From positions 1 to 60,478 of the forward strand of contig PLIO01000235.1 of NCBI GenBank assembly GCA_003140075.1: a DNA stretch of 60,478 bases, in the 5' to 3' direction. Positions 6,813-16,342 of the stretch are shown here, piece by piece; within the stretch, counting starts at the first letter, position 1, and each line of letters begins with the position of its first letter. The stretch is from Acidobacteriaceae bacterium. Lineage in GTDB: Bacteria > Acidobacteriota > Terriglobia > Terriglobales > Acidobacteriaceae. The notes beneath the pieces are model-generated. The model was not told the DNA's origin. It did not search any database and saw only the letters and a list, made by a program, of their open reading frames with translations. The position numbers were made by a program, and so were the translations under genes.

Positions 6813-8012
6813 ATGGCGGCGGGACTGGATCAGCTCAAGCACATTGTGGTGTTGATGATGGAGAACCGGTCGTTTGACCACATGCTGGGATCACTGGCGG
6901 CGGTGAATCCAGCGATTGATGGGATTACGGCGGGGCTGAGCAATCCGGATACGACGGGGGCGTTGGTGCAGCCGCAGGCGCTGGCGGCGTTTCAGGGGCA
7001 GCTCGATCCGGACCCGGACCATCATTTTCCGGCGGTGGATTTGCAGATTTTTGGCGGGGACACGAGCGCGGGGCGCGTGCCGAATATGCAGGGGTTTGTG
7101 AAGAGTTATTTCAATCAGCAGCAGGATGTGGGGCACTCGCAGAAGATCATGTATTACTTTGCGCAGAATCAGTTGCCGGTGCTGACCACGCTGGCGCTGG
7201 AGTTTGCGGTGTTTAACGGGTGGTTTGCGTCGATACCGGGGCCGACGATTTGCAATCGGGCGTTCGCGCATTATGGGACGTCGTTTGGACAAGTAGGGAT
7301 GAGCGTTTTTTATGTGATGGAGCCGTACAAGAGTATCTACGAGCGGATGGTTGGAGCGGGGCACACGGCGAAGATTTATTACTATGACACGACCAGCTCG
7401 ACGATGGAAGTGGTGAACCTGCTGCAGAACGAGCCGCAGCTGTTTGCGACGTATCCGCAGTTTTTGTCGGATTGCGCGAGCGGCAGTTTGCCGGATTATT
7501 CGTTCGTCGAGCCGAACTATAGCGATCACGATACGGATGACGGGGAGGAAGTGGCGAGCGATCAGCATCCGGATCACAACATTCAGGCGGGAGAGGCGTT
7601 CATTGCGTCGATCTACAATGCCGTCAAGAATTCGCCGTTGTGGCCGAATACGGCGCTGCTGGTAGTGTATGACGAGCACGGAGGGATTTACGATCACGTG
7701 GCGCCCCCGAATTGTTCTCCGAATGCGCTGGACGGGTTCACGGCTTCGGCGAACGATACCGGGATGGGCCAGCCGTTTGCGTTTGACCGGCTGGGGGTGC
7801 GGGTTCCGGCGATTTTGATTTCGCCGTGGGTTCCGAAGGGGACGGTGGTGAGCGGGCGTGTGTTTGAGCATGCGTCGATTCCGGCGACGGTGACGAAGTT
7901 TTTTCTGGGAAGCTATGCGCAGCGCACGGCGCGGGAAGCGGCGGCGGATACGTTTGTGGATTTGATTTCGCTGGATGTGCTGCGGCAGGATTGTCCGGAC
8001 TTTGATGTGTAG
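6813..8012 (+). CDS. Phospholipase C-type phosphoesterase
   Basis: A 399-residue member of the phosphoesterase family (PF04185) that includes bacterial non-haemolytic phospholipase C and acid phosphatase AcpA; it should hydrolyse phosphate esters. Visible family motifs are IVVLMMENRSFDHMLG at the N-terminus (metal ligands Glu-Asn), PGPTICNRAF (the nucleophile region; the Thr is the expected nucleophile), DEHGGIYDHV and a final FEHASI box. There is no clear signal peptide, unlike Tat-exported relatives, so it may be cytoplasmic or the start may be misplaced. ATG 6813 is preferred over GTG 6807 because AGGAG is 8 nt upstream of it. Followed by a small gene in the same orientation. Confidence 0.9.
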   Translation: MAAGLDQLKHIVVLMMENRSFDHMLGSLAAVNPAIDGITAGLSNPDTTGALVQPQALAAFQGQLDPDPDHHFPAVDLQIFGGDTSAGRVPNMQGFVKSYFNQQQDVGHSQKIMYYFAQNQLPVLTTLALEFAVFNGWFASIPGPTICNRAFAHYGTSFGQVGMSVFYVMEPYKSIYERMVGAGHTAKIYYYDTTSSTMEVVNLLQNEPQLFATYPQFLSDCASGSLPDYSFVEPNYSDHDTDDGEEVASDQHPDHNIQAGEAFIASIYNAVKNSPLWPNTALLVVYDEHGGIYDHVAPPNCSPNALDGFTASANDTGMGQPFAFDRLGVRVPAILISPWVPKGTVVSGRVFEHASIPATVTKFFLGSYAQRTAREAAADTFVDLISLDVLRQDCPDFDV

Positions 8013-8038
8013 AGGTGCGGCGCAAAAGGGGTGAGGTT

Positions 8039-8380
8039 ATGACGGTGATCCACGTACCACGGCTTGATCCGCAGAGCGCGATGGATAGAGACCGTCCAGT
8101 CAATGCGCTGCTGAAGTCACAGATTCTGCATCTGCACGAAGCGGAGCGGAGGCTGCCGGTGCGGCACCACACGGACATCTACATTAATGCGATCAAGACC
8201 GAGGGCGAAGCGGTGGAGTACATTCGCGCGGTGACGGAGGCGATTCACGGCGCCCATGCGGAGGCGGCGGCCAGACGGGCTAAGCGGAGGCCGGCGATTG
8301 AGATTGCGGCGGTGGCTGACGAGGGACCGGTGCGGAAACCGAAGAGTGGTGGTAAGGGCAAGAAGAAGGGGAAGAGTTAG
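8039..8380 (+). CDS. Small conserved-looking hypothetical protein
   Basis: A 113-residue protein starting at the ATG after GGGGTGAGG. The first 75 residues are predicted helical (VNALLKSQILHLHEAERRLP, then YINAIKTEGEAVEYIRAVTEAI), the last 25 are a Lys/Gly-rich tail. It starts 26 nt after the phosphoesterase stop and is probably co-transcribed. No function is recognised. Confidence 0.7.
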   Translation: MTVIHVPRLDPQSAMDRDRPVNALLKSQILHLHEAERRLPVRHHTDIYINAIKTEGEAVEYIRAVTEAIHGAHAEAAARRAKRRPAIEIAAVADEGPVRKPKSGGKGKKKGKS

Positions 8381-8397
8381 AGGCCGCTTGCGCGGCC

Positions 8398-8443
8398 GGA
8401 CAGCCCCTTCGGCTTCGCTCAGGGCAGGCTTGGGCGGCTGTCC
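8398..8443. repeat. GGACAGCC/GGCTGTCC inverted repeat enclosing a second repeat
   Basis: The outer arms GGACAGCC and GGCTGTCC match the palindrome at 26102-26123, including the following C.ACATGAG. Between the arms lies a CCCTTCGGC...GCTCAGGGC motif that recurs at about 13867, 40108, 41753 and 59249. One repeat family seems to have been inserted into another. Confidence 0.75.
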
Positions 8444-8475
8444 CTACATGAGTCATCCTGCGGGCTGGAGGCGGT

Positions 8476-9912
8476 ATGCGGTGGACGTGGTTGATCGTGC
8501 TGGGGCTGGCGGGCACATTGGCCTTTGCGCAGGAGAGCATGCTGCAGGCGGAGTTTCGCCGGGAGGGGGAACGGGCGAGCGATGCTTGCAAGGATTTTGG
8601 TTTTAAAACCGTGCCGGGGTGTGCGTATGAGATTTTTACCGATAATCCGCTGCACATTGCGGCGGGGAGCATGCCGGCGCAAAACGGATTTGCTTTGGGC
8701 GGGGCGTTCGTGGCCGACAAGAATACTAAGGATTGGCGGCTGACTTGGGACGTGGATGCGGTGGGCTCGACCAATGGGTCGTGGCGGGCGGGGGGATATA
8801 TGAAGTTGATCCACACGCCGAATGAGCCGATTCGTGTGATTATTCCGGAAACGCCGCAGCCGGGTGCAACTGCTGAGCCGAAGAGACCTGCAAAAAAGCC
8901 GGCGATCAACCTGGTGCATCCTTATACGGTTTTCAACTTGTACGCGCAGTCGATCTCGTTGAACAAACTTTATTTTTTTGGATTGGGGAATGATTCCACG
9001 CTGGCGGGGCAGTCGGTGTTTGGAATGACGCAGACCGTCGTGGGAGCGAATGCGATCAAACCGGTGTATGAGTGGTCCGCAGTTAGCAAGTTGAGGCTTG
9101 CATTGTTGGGCGAAGTGAATGGGCGGTTTGTGAGCGTGAGAGGCGATAACGGGCAATCATCGCCTTCGATTGGGACGCTGTATACGAATGCGACCGCACC
9201 GGGGCTGAACAGCCAGCCGGGATTTGTGCAGCTGGGGGAGGGGTTTCGCATCGATCCGGTTTTGTTTAAGGACCACTTCGAGCTGAATTACCTGGGGAAC
9301 TTTCAGCAGTTCTTTGCGCCATCGAGTTCGACAAATTCTTTTCTTCGTTGGACGGCTGATCTGAATCACACTTTCTATTTGTATGGCTACTCGAAGGCCG
9401 GTGTTAAGAACACGGACGCGAGTGGACCTGACGAATGCGCGCCGAATGGGGCGAAGTGTCCGGAGATTCCGCATACGCGGAATTTGAATGGGTTCATCAC
9501 CGCGAGGCTGCTGGTTTCGGAATCGATTAATTCGGCGACGAGCGCGGTGCCGTTTTACTTTCAGCAGACTTTGGGTGGGGCCGATATTGACGGAAATATG
9601 GCGCTGGGAAGTTATCAGGATTACCGGTTTCGTGCGCCCAACTTATTATTGCTGCAGGAGAGCTTTGAGCATTCGGTGTGGGGTCCGTTTGGGTTCAAGT
9701 TTATGACGGACCAGGGCACGGTTTCGGTGACGCGGGGGGATTTGGGATTCGATCACTTGAAACACAGCCTGGCGGCTGGGATCACGCTGCGGGCTGGCGG
9801 GTTCCCGATGGTCTCGCTGATGTTTGCCTGGGGCGGACCGGAGGGTCACCACAATATTTTCAACATGAATAGTTCTCTGCTGGGCGGGTCGGCGCGGCCG
9901 CTGCTGGATTGA
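8476..9912 (+). CDS. Exported outer-membrane-like protein
   Basis: A 478-residue protein with a signal peptide (WLIVLGLAGTLAFAQ, cleavage after AFA). The mature part has alternating hydrophobic/polar strands with frequent aromatic ends (YTVFNLYAQSISLNKLYFFGLG, HFELNYLGNF, FTARLLVSES), as in outer-membrane beta barrels. Two Cys pairs (CKDFGFKTVPGC and CAPNGAKC) could form disulfides. No specific substrate can be proposed. It is preceded by repeats, so it probably has its own promoter. Confidence 0.7.
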   Translation: MRWTWLIVLGLAGTLAFAQESMLQAEFRREGERASDACKDFGFKTVPGCAYEIFTDNPLHIAAGSMPAQNGFALGGAFVADKNTKDWRLTWDVDAVGSTNGSWRAGGYMKLIHTPNEPIRVIIPETPQPGATAEPKRPAKKPAINLVHPYTVFNLYAQSISLNKLYFFGLGNDSTLAGQSVFGMTQTVVGANAIKPVYEWSAVSKLRLALLGEVNGRFVSVRGDNGQSSPSIGTLYTNATAPGLNSQPGFVQLGEGFRIDPVLFKDHFELNYLGNFQQFFAPSSSTNSFLRWTADLNHTFYLYGYSKAGVKNTDASGPDECAPNGAKCPEIPHTRNLNGFITARLLVSESINSATSAVPFYFQQTLGGADIDGNMALGSYQDYRFRAPNLLLLQESFEHSVWGPFGFKFMTDQGTVSVTRGDLGFDHLKHSLAAGITLRAGGFPMVSLMFAWGGPEGHHNIFNMNSSLLGGSARPLLD

Positions 9913-10069
9913 GGGGAGCTGGATTGAAAGCAGCTTGACTTCAGGAGGAGTGAGGGCTAGAGTTTCACGTCAAACTTCGAAGGAGCTCCCTTCGAGCCGC
10001 TCCGGCTCCTTGTCTTCCCTCTCTAGCCGGACCGGTTGGGCCCAAAACGACTGAGCTTGAGGTGTATAG

Positions 10070-11446
10070 ATGGCTCTTCTAGAGCAGGTTCGCGCGAGCC
10101 TTCTTCCGGTAGGGGCTTGGGTAGGGCGCCACTCCGTGGAGATTCTGCTGGCGTTCGTGTTTGGACTGCCGTTAGCCTACTTTGCGGGCGTGTATTTGGA
10201 GCGTCCCGATCCGTTCACCGTTTATGTGGTCGCCGATAGTGACACAAACGATAAAACCTTGAGGATTTTTCGCGATAAAGCGAAGGTCACCTTGGCGACG
10301 ATCGGCGACGTCGATGTGATTGTGCAACTGGTACACCTGCAGGACAACTCGCAGGAGACCATCCAGAGGGTAGCGGAGGACCTGAGCAGCCGGCCCAATA
10401 CGTTGATGGTCATCGGGAGCGGGCGAAGCCAGCTCACTGAGGAATCCTTGCCCATTTATTTCAAGGCAAACCCGAGGATCCCTTACCTGGCGACCACGGC
10501 CAGCGACAGCGATCTGCTGAAAAATTGTGACGATAAATGTTACGAGTGGAGTGTCTTACGCCCGGTGCTGCACAAGGTTCAATTTGCTCCTTTGCTGCAG
10601 CTTTCTCCGACCAACAGGATCCAGGCTTCGTCAGCAGTCGAATTCGCCATCGAAAACAATAAGCACCGTTTTTTGATTGTCTATGGAGACGACTCTCAGA
10701 ACAAGTCTTACACGGACGATCTGGTGAACGAATACGAACAGGCCATCGCCGGCGAAGTCCTGGAAGGGGCAGTGAAGGTCGACAAGTTCGAGTTGAACGC
10801 TCTACCGGACGATGCGACATTGAGAGGGATGAACCCCGAGTGCGTCCTGTATGCCGGCAATTTTGGAGAGGCTCAGACCCTGTTCGGCCGATTTTCTCGC
10901 ATGACTACCGCCAAGGATCAGATGCTGATGATTCTCTCGGATTCCGTGATCCAGACGAGCGGCTCGGATGTGCAGCTCTCGAAGGCGTTCAAGTCGGCAT
11001 CCAAGGCTAACATCCTTCCGGTTCGATTCACTCACCAGACCGTCGCTTCGGACTATAACAACCACGTGAGCACTTATGACCGCGACGCATTTGCCATCGC
11101 TAGAACGCTGATCGATGACCTGAATGACCGCGGTGTCGATCTTCGGATGCGGCTCAAGTCGTTGCTGCACATTCACAATGCCCGGGATGCGCGAAGAAAC
11201 CTTGACCGTATCATGAAGGAGAATGGCGGAGTACGGACCTGGTATGTTGGCGAGGCGCTGCCGGGGGAGCGTCCCGTAACCTACATCTTTAAGGGGTCCA
11301 ATCAATACACCGGGATATTCCATGTCTGGAAATTGCAGGGTCCGGAAACCAGTCCGGGACCTGGGATGGATGACGTAGATCACTGGCATCCCGGTCGAGG
11401 TATCACATCCGCCCAGGAAGCAGCCGCGCTAGCGGCACAGAAATAA
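10070..11446 (+). CDS. Membrane-anchored periplasmic binding-like protein
   Basis: A 458-residue protein. One membrane segment near residues 23-43 (VEILLAFVFGLPLAYFAGVYL) is followed by a long domain whose pattern (VYVVADSDTN, TLMVIGSGRS, IPYLATTASDSDLL, FLIVYGDDS, CVLYAGNFGEAQTL, MLMILSDSVI) fits the type 1 periplasmic-binding / receptor ligand-binding fold, as in branched-chain amino-acid receptors. No transporter genes are next to it, so it is more likely a sensor-like or orphan binding protein. Start chosen at the ATG in AGATGGCTCTT; no strong ribosome site is visible. Confidence 0.65.
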   Translation: MALLEQVRASLLPVGAWVGRHSVEILLAFVFGLPLAYFAGVYLERPDPFTVYVVADSDTNDKTLRIFRDKAKVTLATIGDVDVIVQLVHLQDNSQETIQRVAEDLSSRPNTLMVIGSGRSQLTEESLPIYFKANPRIPYLATTASDSDLLKNCDDKCYEWSVLRPVLHKVQFAPLLQLSPTNRIQASSAVEFAIENNKHRFLIVYGDDSQNKSYTDDLVNEYEQAIAGEVLEGAVKVDKFELNALPDDATLRGMNPECVLYAGNFGEAQTLFGRFSRMTTAKDQMLMILSDSVIQTSGSDVQLSKAFKSASKANILPVRFTHQTVASDYNNHVSTYDRDAFAIARTLIDDLNDRGVDLRMRLKSLLHIHNARDARRNLDRIMKENGGVRTWYVGEALPGERPVTYIFKGSNQYTGIFHVWKLQGPETSPGPGMDDVDHWHPGRGITSAQEAAALAAQK

Positions 11447-11578
11447 TCGCGCCCGCTGCCCCGGGTTGCGGTGCCGCGGCGCACTCGGGTCCATTTGTTA
11501 GCAGCTCGCGGCGCCCCTGGGCCGACTTCGCTCGCTCAGCGCGATTCTTCCGAACTCCAGGAGCAAGAGGTGGAAAAT

Positions 11579-11609
11579 CCCACGCTTCGTGGATTGCCCG
11601 AAGCGTGGG
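11579..11609. repeat. 11-bp hairpin, CCCACGCTTCG stem
   Basis: CCCACGCTTCG and CGAAGCGTGGG pair perfectly around a 9-nt loop, between two convergent genes. Its CCCAC...GTGGG ends resemble the family-A hairpins at 4727 and 39459. It has no T-run but may still limit read-through between the converging genes. Confidence 0.7.
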
Positions 11610-11628
11610 ACTTCCGTTTGCGATGGGG

Positions 11629-12093
11629 TCAGGCTGCTTTGGGTAGCCCTTTGATGTATTTGACGCAGGCCTCGTAGGAGGCTGGGCCGAATACTTTTCT
11701 ATAGATCATGGGCACGATCTGGCCCTCGGGGATGATCAGATACTTGTCGAGCGGTTCGATCAGCACCTGATAGACATCGTACTGCTGGTTGGATTCATGC
11801 ACCGGTATGGTGAGCCGCTTTTGTTCGTTGACGAAGATTTCGACCTTGTCGTGAACTTTGTCGAAGATATCGACTTGCGTATTCCAGGGAAAGAGGATTT
11901 CGCCGCAAGGTCCGGGAAGTTGCTTTTCCGCGATGAAGACCTGGGCGGCGCCTGGGTCGACGACGTATTGGCGATGTCCGCCGGGATATTTGTCGATGAT
12001 CTCGACGGAGTCGCAGGTGGTGACGAGCTCGGCACCGACGAAGACGGTGATGCGGCCGTGATGCCGATTGGCAACAGCGTGTAGGTTGTTCAT
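11629..12093 (-). CDS. Hypothetical protein
   Basis: A 154-residue protein translated from an ATG with a good ribosome site (GGAGG, 6 nt upstream). It has no signal peptide or membrane segment and looks like a compact alpha/beta protein (HGRITVFVGAELV, QYVVDPGAAQVFIAE, YDVYQVLIEPLDKYLIIPEG). No family is recognised. It faces the preceding gene and has its own upstream region shared with metK in divergent orientation. Confidence 0.7.
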   Translation of the reverse strand: MNNLHAVANRHHGRITVFVGAELVTTCDSVEIIDKYPGGHRQYVVDPGAAQVFIAEKQLPGPCGEILFPWNTQVDIFDKVHDKVEIFVNEQKRLTIPVHESNQQYDVYQVLIEPLDKYLIIPEGQIVPMIYRKVFGPASYEACVKYIKGLPKAA

Positions 12094-12596
12094 AGGACCT
12101 CCAATTCATCCCTGTAAGGATGGTGTACGGGTTACTTGCGAGGGGCCAGCGGGAACCGCGATGGAATGCGATTGCAGTCTGACCCAGAGCGGTCAGCTAG
12201 TTCCGTGTTCTTAGTTCCGTGTTTCAGGGGAAGAGGACTCACGGCGATTGCTGGATTTCCGCTGGGCGGAAAGCTGGCGGACGCGTGGCCGTCCTGCCGG
12301 CGGAGGCAATGCTAGTGGGCGGGTTGGGTGGGTGTCAAGGTGAAAGCGGCGGGGCCGATGGAGTGCGGAATTAGTCCATCCAGTGCGGGTATTCCGCTAT
12401 TAAATTCAACAGGATGCGGTTGAGGCTAAAACCATTGCGCAGGCCGGATGCCTCTGGTAGCATTCTTGAGGACTTCTTTTTGATGGTGCGACCGTTCTTT
12501 TGAGTGATCATCACGAGTAATCATGCGACCACCTGCAGCACCCCCCAGCGTCGCCAGAAACTAAAGTCCGAAGCCGCTTTCTAAGGAGAATAAATC
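12094..12596. other. Divergent intergenic region and metK leader
   Basis: A 503-nt region between a hypothetical gene on - and metK on +. No reading frame is convincing. The metK ribosome site AAGGAG is at 12583-12588. I looked for SAM riboswitch signatures (SAM-I core motifs, the SAM-II pseudoknot, SAH element) because metK leaders can carry them, but could not recognise one by eye. The length would permit a structured leader. Confidence 0.5.
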
Positions 12597-13781
12597 TTGG
12601 GCGCAGCAACGAAGAACCGTATTTTGTTTACTTCCGAGTCGGTCACCGAAGGGCATCCGGATAAGATTGCCGACCAGATTTCCGATGCCATTCTGGACGC
12701 GTGCCTGGCGGAAGATTCATCGAGCCGGGTGGCTTGCGAAACCCTGACCGCAACCGGGCTGGTGGTGATTGCCGGAGAAATCACGACCAAGGCGTATGTA
12801 GATTTCCAGAGCGTGGTGCGCGGCACGGTGGGCGCCATCGGCTATGACAATGCCGTTTACGGATTCGATTGCAACACCTGCGCCGTAATCTCGAGCATTA
12901 ACAAGCAATCCGGCGACATTGCCATGGGCGTGGATACCGGCGGCGCCGGCGACCAGGGAATGATGTTTGGCTATGCCTGCGGGGAGAATGAAGACTTGAT
13001 GCCGACGCCGATTTCGTTGGCGCACAAGCTAACGATGCGGCTCTCGCAGATGCGCAAGAATGGAACTCTTCCTTTCCTCCGCCCGGATGGAAAATCCCAA
13101 GTAACAGTTGAATATGATGCGAAGGGTAACGTGCTGCGAGTGGATGCGGTGGTGATTTCCACGCAGCATGCGGAAACCGTGAGCAACGAGGAGTTGCGGG
13201 CGGGCATTCTGAAGCACGTGATTCAGGCGGTGCTTCCGGCGCACCTGCTCGACGAAGATACGAAGTACCACATCAATCCTACGGGAAGGTTCGTGATTGG
13301 CGGGCCGATGGGAGATACGGGGCTGACCGGGCGCAAGATTATCGTCGACACTTACGGCGGGATGGGGCGGCATGGCGGCGGGGCGTTTAGCGGCAAGGAT
13401 CCGACGAAGGTGGATCGGTCGGCGGCTTACATGGCGCGCTACATTGCCAAGAACATTGTGGCGGCAAAGCTGGCGGACCGCTGCGAAGTGCAGTTGGCGT
13501 ATGCCATTGGTGTGGCCGATCCGGTGAGCGTGCGTGTGGACACGTTTGGCACGGAAAAAGTAGATCCGGCGATCGTTCCGGATTTGATTCGAGCACACTT
13601 CAAGCTGACGCCCCGGGGAATTATCGAGTCGCTGAATTTGCGGCGTCCCATCTATAAGAAGACGGCGGCTTACGGGCACTTTGGGCGCAACGATCCGGAC
13701 TTTACGTGGGAAGGGACGGATAAGGCGGCGAAGCTGGCCAGCGACGCGGGAGTGCGCGAGCCGGTGGCTGCGCGGAAGTAG
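12597..13781 (+). CDS. metK: S-adenosylmethionine synthetase
   Basis: A 394-residue enzyme making S-adenosylmethionine from methionine and ATP in the cytoplasm, full length for the family. Signatures: [20 protein letters not shown] (substrate and Mg/ATP site), [12 protein letters not shown] (the hexapeptide-type motif) and [19 protein letters not shown] (P-loop-like). The start is a TTG 9 nt after AAGGAG. It precedes ahcY in the same orientation, 336 nt apart; together they run the methyl cycle. Not obviously one transcript because of the gap with repeats. Confidence 0.97.
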   Translation: MGAATKNRILFTSESVTEGHPDKIADQISDAILDACLAEDSSSRVACETLTATGLVVIAGEITTKAYVDFQSVVRGTVGAIGYDNAVYGFDCNTCAVISSINKQSGDIAMGVDTGGAGDQGMMFGYACGENEDLMPTPISLAHKLTMRLSQMRKNGTLPFLRPDGKSQVTVEYDAKGNVLRVDAVVISTQHAETVSNEELRAGILKHVIQAVLPAHLLDEDTKYHINPTGRFVIGGPMGDTGLTGRKIIVDTYGGMGRHGGGAFSGKDPTKVDRSAAYMARYIAKNIVAAKLADRCEVQLAYAIGVADPVSVRVDTFGTEKVDPAIVPDLIRAHFKLTPRGIIESLNLRRPIYKKTAAYGHFGRNDPDFTWEGTDKAAKLASDAGVREPVAARK

Positions 13782-14117
13782 CGGAGGGCGATTGCGATAA
13801 GGAAGCGGCCCGAACGCGCAATTGTTGCATCGCAAAGACGCGATGCTTCGCGCGGCTCGCCCATATCCCCTTCGGCTCCGCTCAGGGCAAGCCTTCGCTG
13901 CGCAAAGAACGCGCGCTCAGGATGACTGTCGGCGCTGACCAAGGTTCAATGTGGGAGATGAGTCAAAAGTCTTATTCCCTAAAGATTATTTGGGTATGCT
14001 GACCTGGGACCGGAATCATGTATTCTGGCAGGGTACCGGGTGATCTGACCAAGTCGTTCTATCAAGCGATAGGTAACCAACACAATTTTTCGCGGGTGAA
14101 AGCGCCACAGGAGGAGC
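13782..14117. other. metK-ahcY intergenic region with repeats
   Basis: No gene. The left half carries a long degenerate repeat (GCGCGGCTCGCCCA, CCCTTCGG...CTCAGGGC, CGCTGCGCAAAGAACG, CTCAGGATGAC) that is closely matched after the gene ending at 32640. The right half is AT-richer (13960-14010) and probably contains the ahcY promoter; the ribosome site AGGAGG is at 14110. Confidence 0.6.
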
Positions 14118-15392
14118 ATGTCAACAGCAGCGCAGATCAATTACGACGTCAAAAGTTTAGAACTGGCCGAACTGGGCAAGAAGCGCATTGAGTGGGCGAA
14201 CCAGTCCATGAAAGTGCTGCAGATCATCCGGAAAGAGTTCATCAAGAACCAGCCGCTGAAGGGGATCCGGGTATCGGCCTGCCTGCATGTGACCGCGGAA
14301 ACCGCGAACCTGGCGATTTGCCTGCGCGATGGCGGAGCGGATGTGGTGCTGTGCGCCTCGAACCCGCTTTCGACGCAAGACGACGTTTCGGCCAGCCTGG
14401 TGCGCGATCAGGGCATTCCGGTGTTCGCCATCAAGGGCGAGGACAACGATACGTATTACAACCACATTCTGGCGGCGATCGACCATAAACCGCACATCAC
14501 CATGGATGATGGCGCGGACCTGGTGACGATCCTGCACACCAAGCGCACTGACGCGCTGGAAGGGGTGATCGGCGGAACGGAAGAGACGACGACGGGCGTG
14601 ATCCGGCTCCGGGCGATGGCGAAGGAAGGCGTGCTGAAGTTTCCCATCGTGGCGGTGAACGATGCCGATACCAAGCATTTGTTCGACAATCGCTACGGTA
14701 CGGGGCAGTCGACGATCGACGGCATTGTCCGGGCGACGAACTTTTTGCTGGCGGGGTCGAAGTTTGTGGTGGCCGGCTACGGCTGGTGCGGCCGCGGACT
14801 GGCGAGCCGGGCGCGCGGCAACGGCGCGGAAGTGATCATTACGGAAGTGGATCCGACGAAGGCGCTGGAAGCGGTGATGGACGGCTTCCGCGTGATGTCG
14901 ATGGCGGAAGCGGCCAAGCTGGGCGACGTGTTCTGCACGGTCACGGGCAACAAGAGCGTGCTGACCAAGGAACATTTCGACTTGATGAAAGATGGAGCGA
15001 TCATTTCGAACTCCGGGCACTTCAATGTGGAGATCGATATTCCGGCGCTGGAGAAAATGTCTTCGTCGAAGCGCACGACGCGGACGTTCGTCGACGAATA
15101 CTCGTTGAAAGACGGGCGCAAGATCAATCTGCTGGGCGAGGGACGGCTGATCAATCTGGCGGCGGCGGAGGGACATCCGGCGTCGGTGATGGATATGAGC
15201 TTTGCCGACCAGGCGCTTTCGGTGGAATACATGGTGAAGAATTACAAGACGCTCGATAAGACGGTCTACAAGGTTCCCGACGAACTCGACAAGCGCGTGG
15301 CGAAGTTGAAGCTGGAGTCGATGGGGATCAAGATCGACCGGCTCACGCCGGAGCAGGAAGAGTATCTGGCGGGGTGGAGCGAGGGAACGTAG
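14118..15392 (+). CDS. ahcY: Adenosylhomocysteinase
   Basis: A 424-residue NAD-dependent enzyme that splits S-adenosylhomocysteine into adenosine and homocysteine, removing the methyltransferase product inhibitor. Motifs: [11 protein letters not shown], a TEETTTGV segment, the NAD-binding [20 protein letters not shown] and [11 protein letters not shown]. The C-terminus ends in [16 protein letters not shown] rather than the HYRY of the longer classical form, as in short bacterial/archaeal relatives. The ATG is 5 nt after AGGAGG. The last part of this gene plus its terminator is repeated twice downstream. Confidence 0.97.
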   Translation: MSTAAQINYDVKSLELAELGKKRIEWANQSMKVLQIIRKEFIKNQPLKGIRVSACLHVTAETANLAICLRDGGADVVLCASNPLSTQDDVSASLVRDQGIPVFAIKGEDNDTYYNHILAAIDHKPHITMDDGADLVTILHTKRTDALEGVIGGTEETTTGVIRLRAMAKEGVLKFPIVAVNDADTKHLFDNRYGTGQSTIDGIVRATNFLLAGSKFVVAGYGWCGRGLASRARGNGAEVIITEVDPTKALEAVMDGFRVMSMAEAAKLGDVFCTVTGNKSVLTKEHFDLMKDGAIISNSGHFNVEIDIPALEKMSSSKRTTRTFVDEYSLKDGRKINLLGEGRLINLAAAEGHPASVMDMSFADQALSVEYMVKNYKTLDKTVYKVPDELDKRVAKLKLESMGIKIDRLTPEQEEYLAGWSEGT

Positions 15393-15440
15393 GCTTGTGT
15401 AGAGCGGGCGCCCTCGCCCGCTGCCGTTGACTTTCGATTC

Positions 15441-15469
15441 GGGGCGGCGTAAGCCGCCCCGTTTGTTTT
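15441..15469 (+). terminator. ahcY intrinsic terminator
   Basis: GGGGCGGC-GTAA-GCCGCCCC followed by GTTTGTTTT: a strong 8-bp GC stem, short loop and T-rich tail, 49 nt after the ahcY stop. It is part of the unit that is duplicated downstream. Confidence 0.85.
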
Positions 15470-15488
15470 GCGACGATGGATCGGGAAG

Positions 15489-15509
15489 GGCACGGCTTCC
15501 AGTCGTGCC
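15489..15509. repeat. REP-like hairpin variant
   Basis: GGCACG and CGTGCC around GCTTCCAGT, preceded by GATCGGGAAG, which is the mirror of the CTTCCCGATC following the 4031 copy. Same family as 4031, 4853 and 60250. Confidence 0.65.
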
Positions 15510-15529
15510 GTCAGAGTCGCCACAACCCA

Positions 15530-15545
15530 AGCGGCTTCAGCCGCT
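15530..15545. repeat. Perfect 16-bp palindrome AGCGGCTTCAGCCGCT
   Basis: A self-complementary motif also seen in near-identical form near 6521 and in looser form near 1617. It sits just before the second copy of the ahcY tail. Confidence 0.7.
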
Positions 15546-15568
15546 GAGGTCCGCACTTCGCATCACCA

Positions 15569-15750
15569 GGACAAGCGCGGTGCCAAGCGGAAGCTGGAGT
15601 CGATGGGGATCAAGATCGACCGGCTCACGCCGGAGCAGGAAGAGTATCTGGCGGGGTGGAGCGAGGGAACGTAGGGGCGTGTAGAGCGGGCGCCCTCGCC
15701 CGCTGCTTTTGACTTTCGATCGGGGCGGCGACAGCCGCCCCGTTTGTTTT
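15569..15750 (+). repeat. Second copy of the ahcY 3' end and terminator
   Basis: This stretch repeats the end of ahcY at an offset of 282 bp. Positions 15590-15675 are identical base for base to 15308-15393 (86 nt, through the stop codon), and the following GAGCGGGCGCCCTCGCCCGC segment and terminator are nearly identical. Upstream of 15590 the match decays (GACAAGCGCG kept). It is not expressed as AhcY; the frame only encodes the last ~28 residues. Best read as a partial tandem duplication or an insertion that rebuilt the gene end. Confidence 0.9.
15722..15750 (+). terminator. Duplicated intrinsic terminator
   Basis: GGGGCGGC-GACA-GCCGCCCC followed by GTTTGTTTTTT. It is the copy of the ahcY terminator, with a changed loop (GACA for GTAA) but an intact stem, so it should still work. 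Confidence 0.8.
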
Positions 15751-15819
15751 TTGGAGCGAAAGCTCTTCGCAAAAGCAATCGGCTTTTGTAGTATTGTTTC
15801 GACGATGCAGGAGGCCGCC

Positions 15820-16302
15820 ATGGATTGGGGCCATCTCCTTGAAACTATCAGCAAACTTCTAACCGACCTCGCCATAATTTTCGGCGGCGGGTGGGTCCTC
15901 TATAATTACCTTACCGGAAGAACTCACAAATCCCGAGTACAGCTTCGTATCTCCGGAGAGAGAACATTCCGCGACGGCCATGAGTATTTGCTGGTCAAAA
16001 CGGAGCTGAATAATGTCGGTCTGGCTCGGGTCGAGCTGGTAAGTGACGGATGCGCTACCACGGTGTACGCCCACGACCTTCCCAAAGTACCGAAATCTAT
16101 CATGGAGCCTAGATGGGAAAAATTGCCCGCCTTCGATCTATTTCGCGGCCAGCGGTGGGTTGAGCCAAGCGGTTTGCTGACCGATCAGCAACTGATAGCG
16201 ATTCCCGGCGTGAGTAGCAAATTTCTGAGGGTCTGGGCACACGTCGAGTCCGAGAAGGTAGCGTGGAACGCGGAGGCGGTGATTGCCCCGTTGCCAAAGT
16301 AG
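15820..16302 (+). CDS. Hypothetical membrane-anchored protein
   Basis: A 160-residue protein. The ATG of MDWGHLLETI is chosen because AGGAGG lies 6 nt upstream; an ATG five codons earlier has no such site. One membrane segment (LTDLAIIFGGGWVLYNYL, about residues 14-31) anchors a domain rich in beta strands (VQLRISGERTF, EYLLVKTELNNVGLARVEL, FLRVWAHVES). It looks like short single-pass proteins of unknown function found scattered in bacteria. It lies between the second and third copies of the ahcY tail, so it may have arrived with the event that made them. Confidence 0.65.
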   Translation: MDWGHLLETISKLLTDLAIIFGGGWVLYNYLTGRTHKSRVQLRISGERTFRDGHEYLLVKTELNNVGLARVELVSDGCATTVYAHDLPKVPKSIMEPRWEKLPAFDLFRGQRWVEPSGLLTDQQLIAIPGVSSKFLRVWAHVESEKVAWNAEAVIAPLPK

Positions 16303-16342
16303 GCGGTCCATTTGCTAGTACAATACAGGGTGGGGGTGAGTT

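Noticed and set aside
6891..7871. Long - strand frame inside the phosphoesterase gene
   Set aside because: Extremely Arg/His-rich composition typical of the antisense of GC-rich coding DNA.
12094..12596. SAM or SAH riboswitch in the metK leader
   Set aside because: The position is suggestive, but none of the core motifs of SAM-I, SAM-II, SAM-IV or SAH elements could be recognised by eye. A covariance-model search would be decisive; a significant hit would reverse this.
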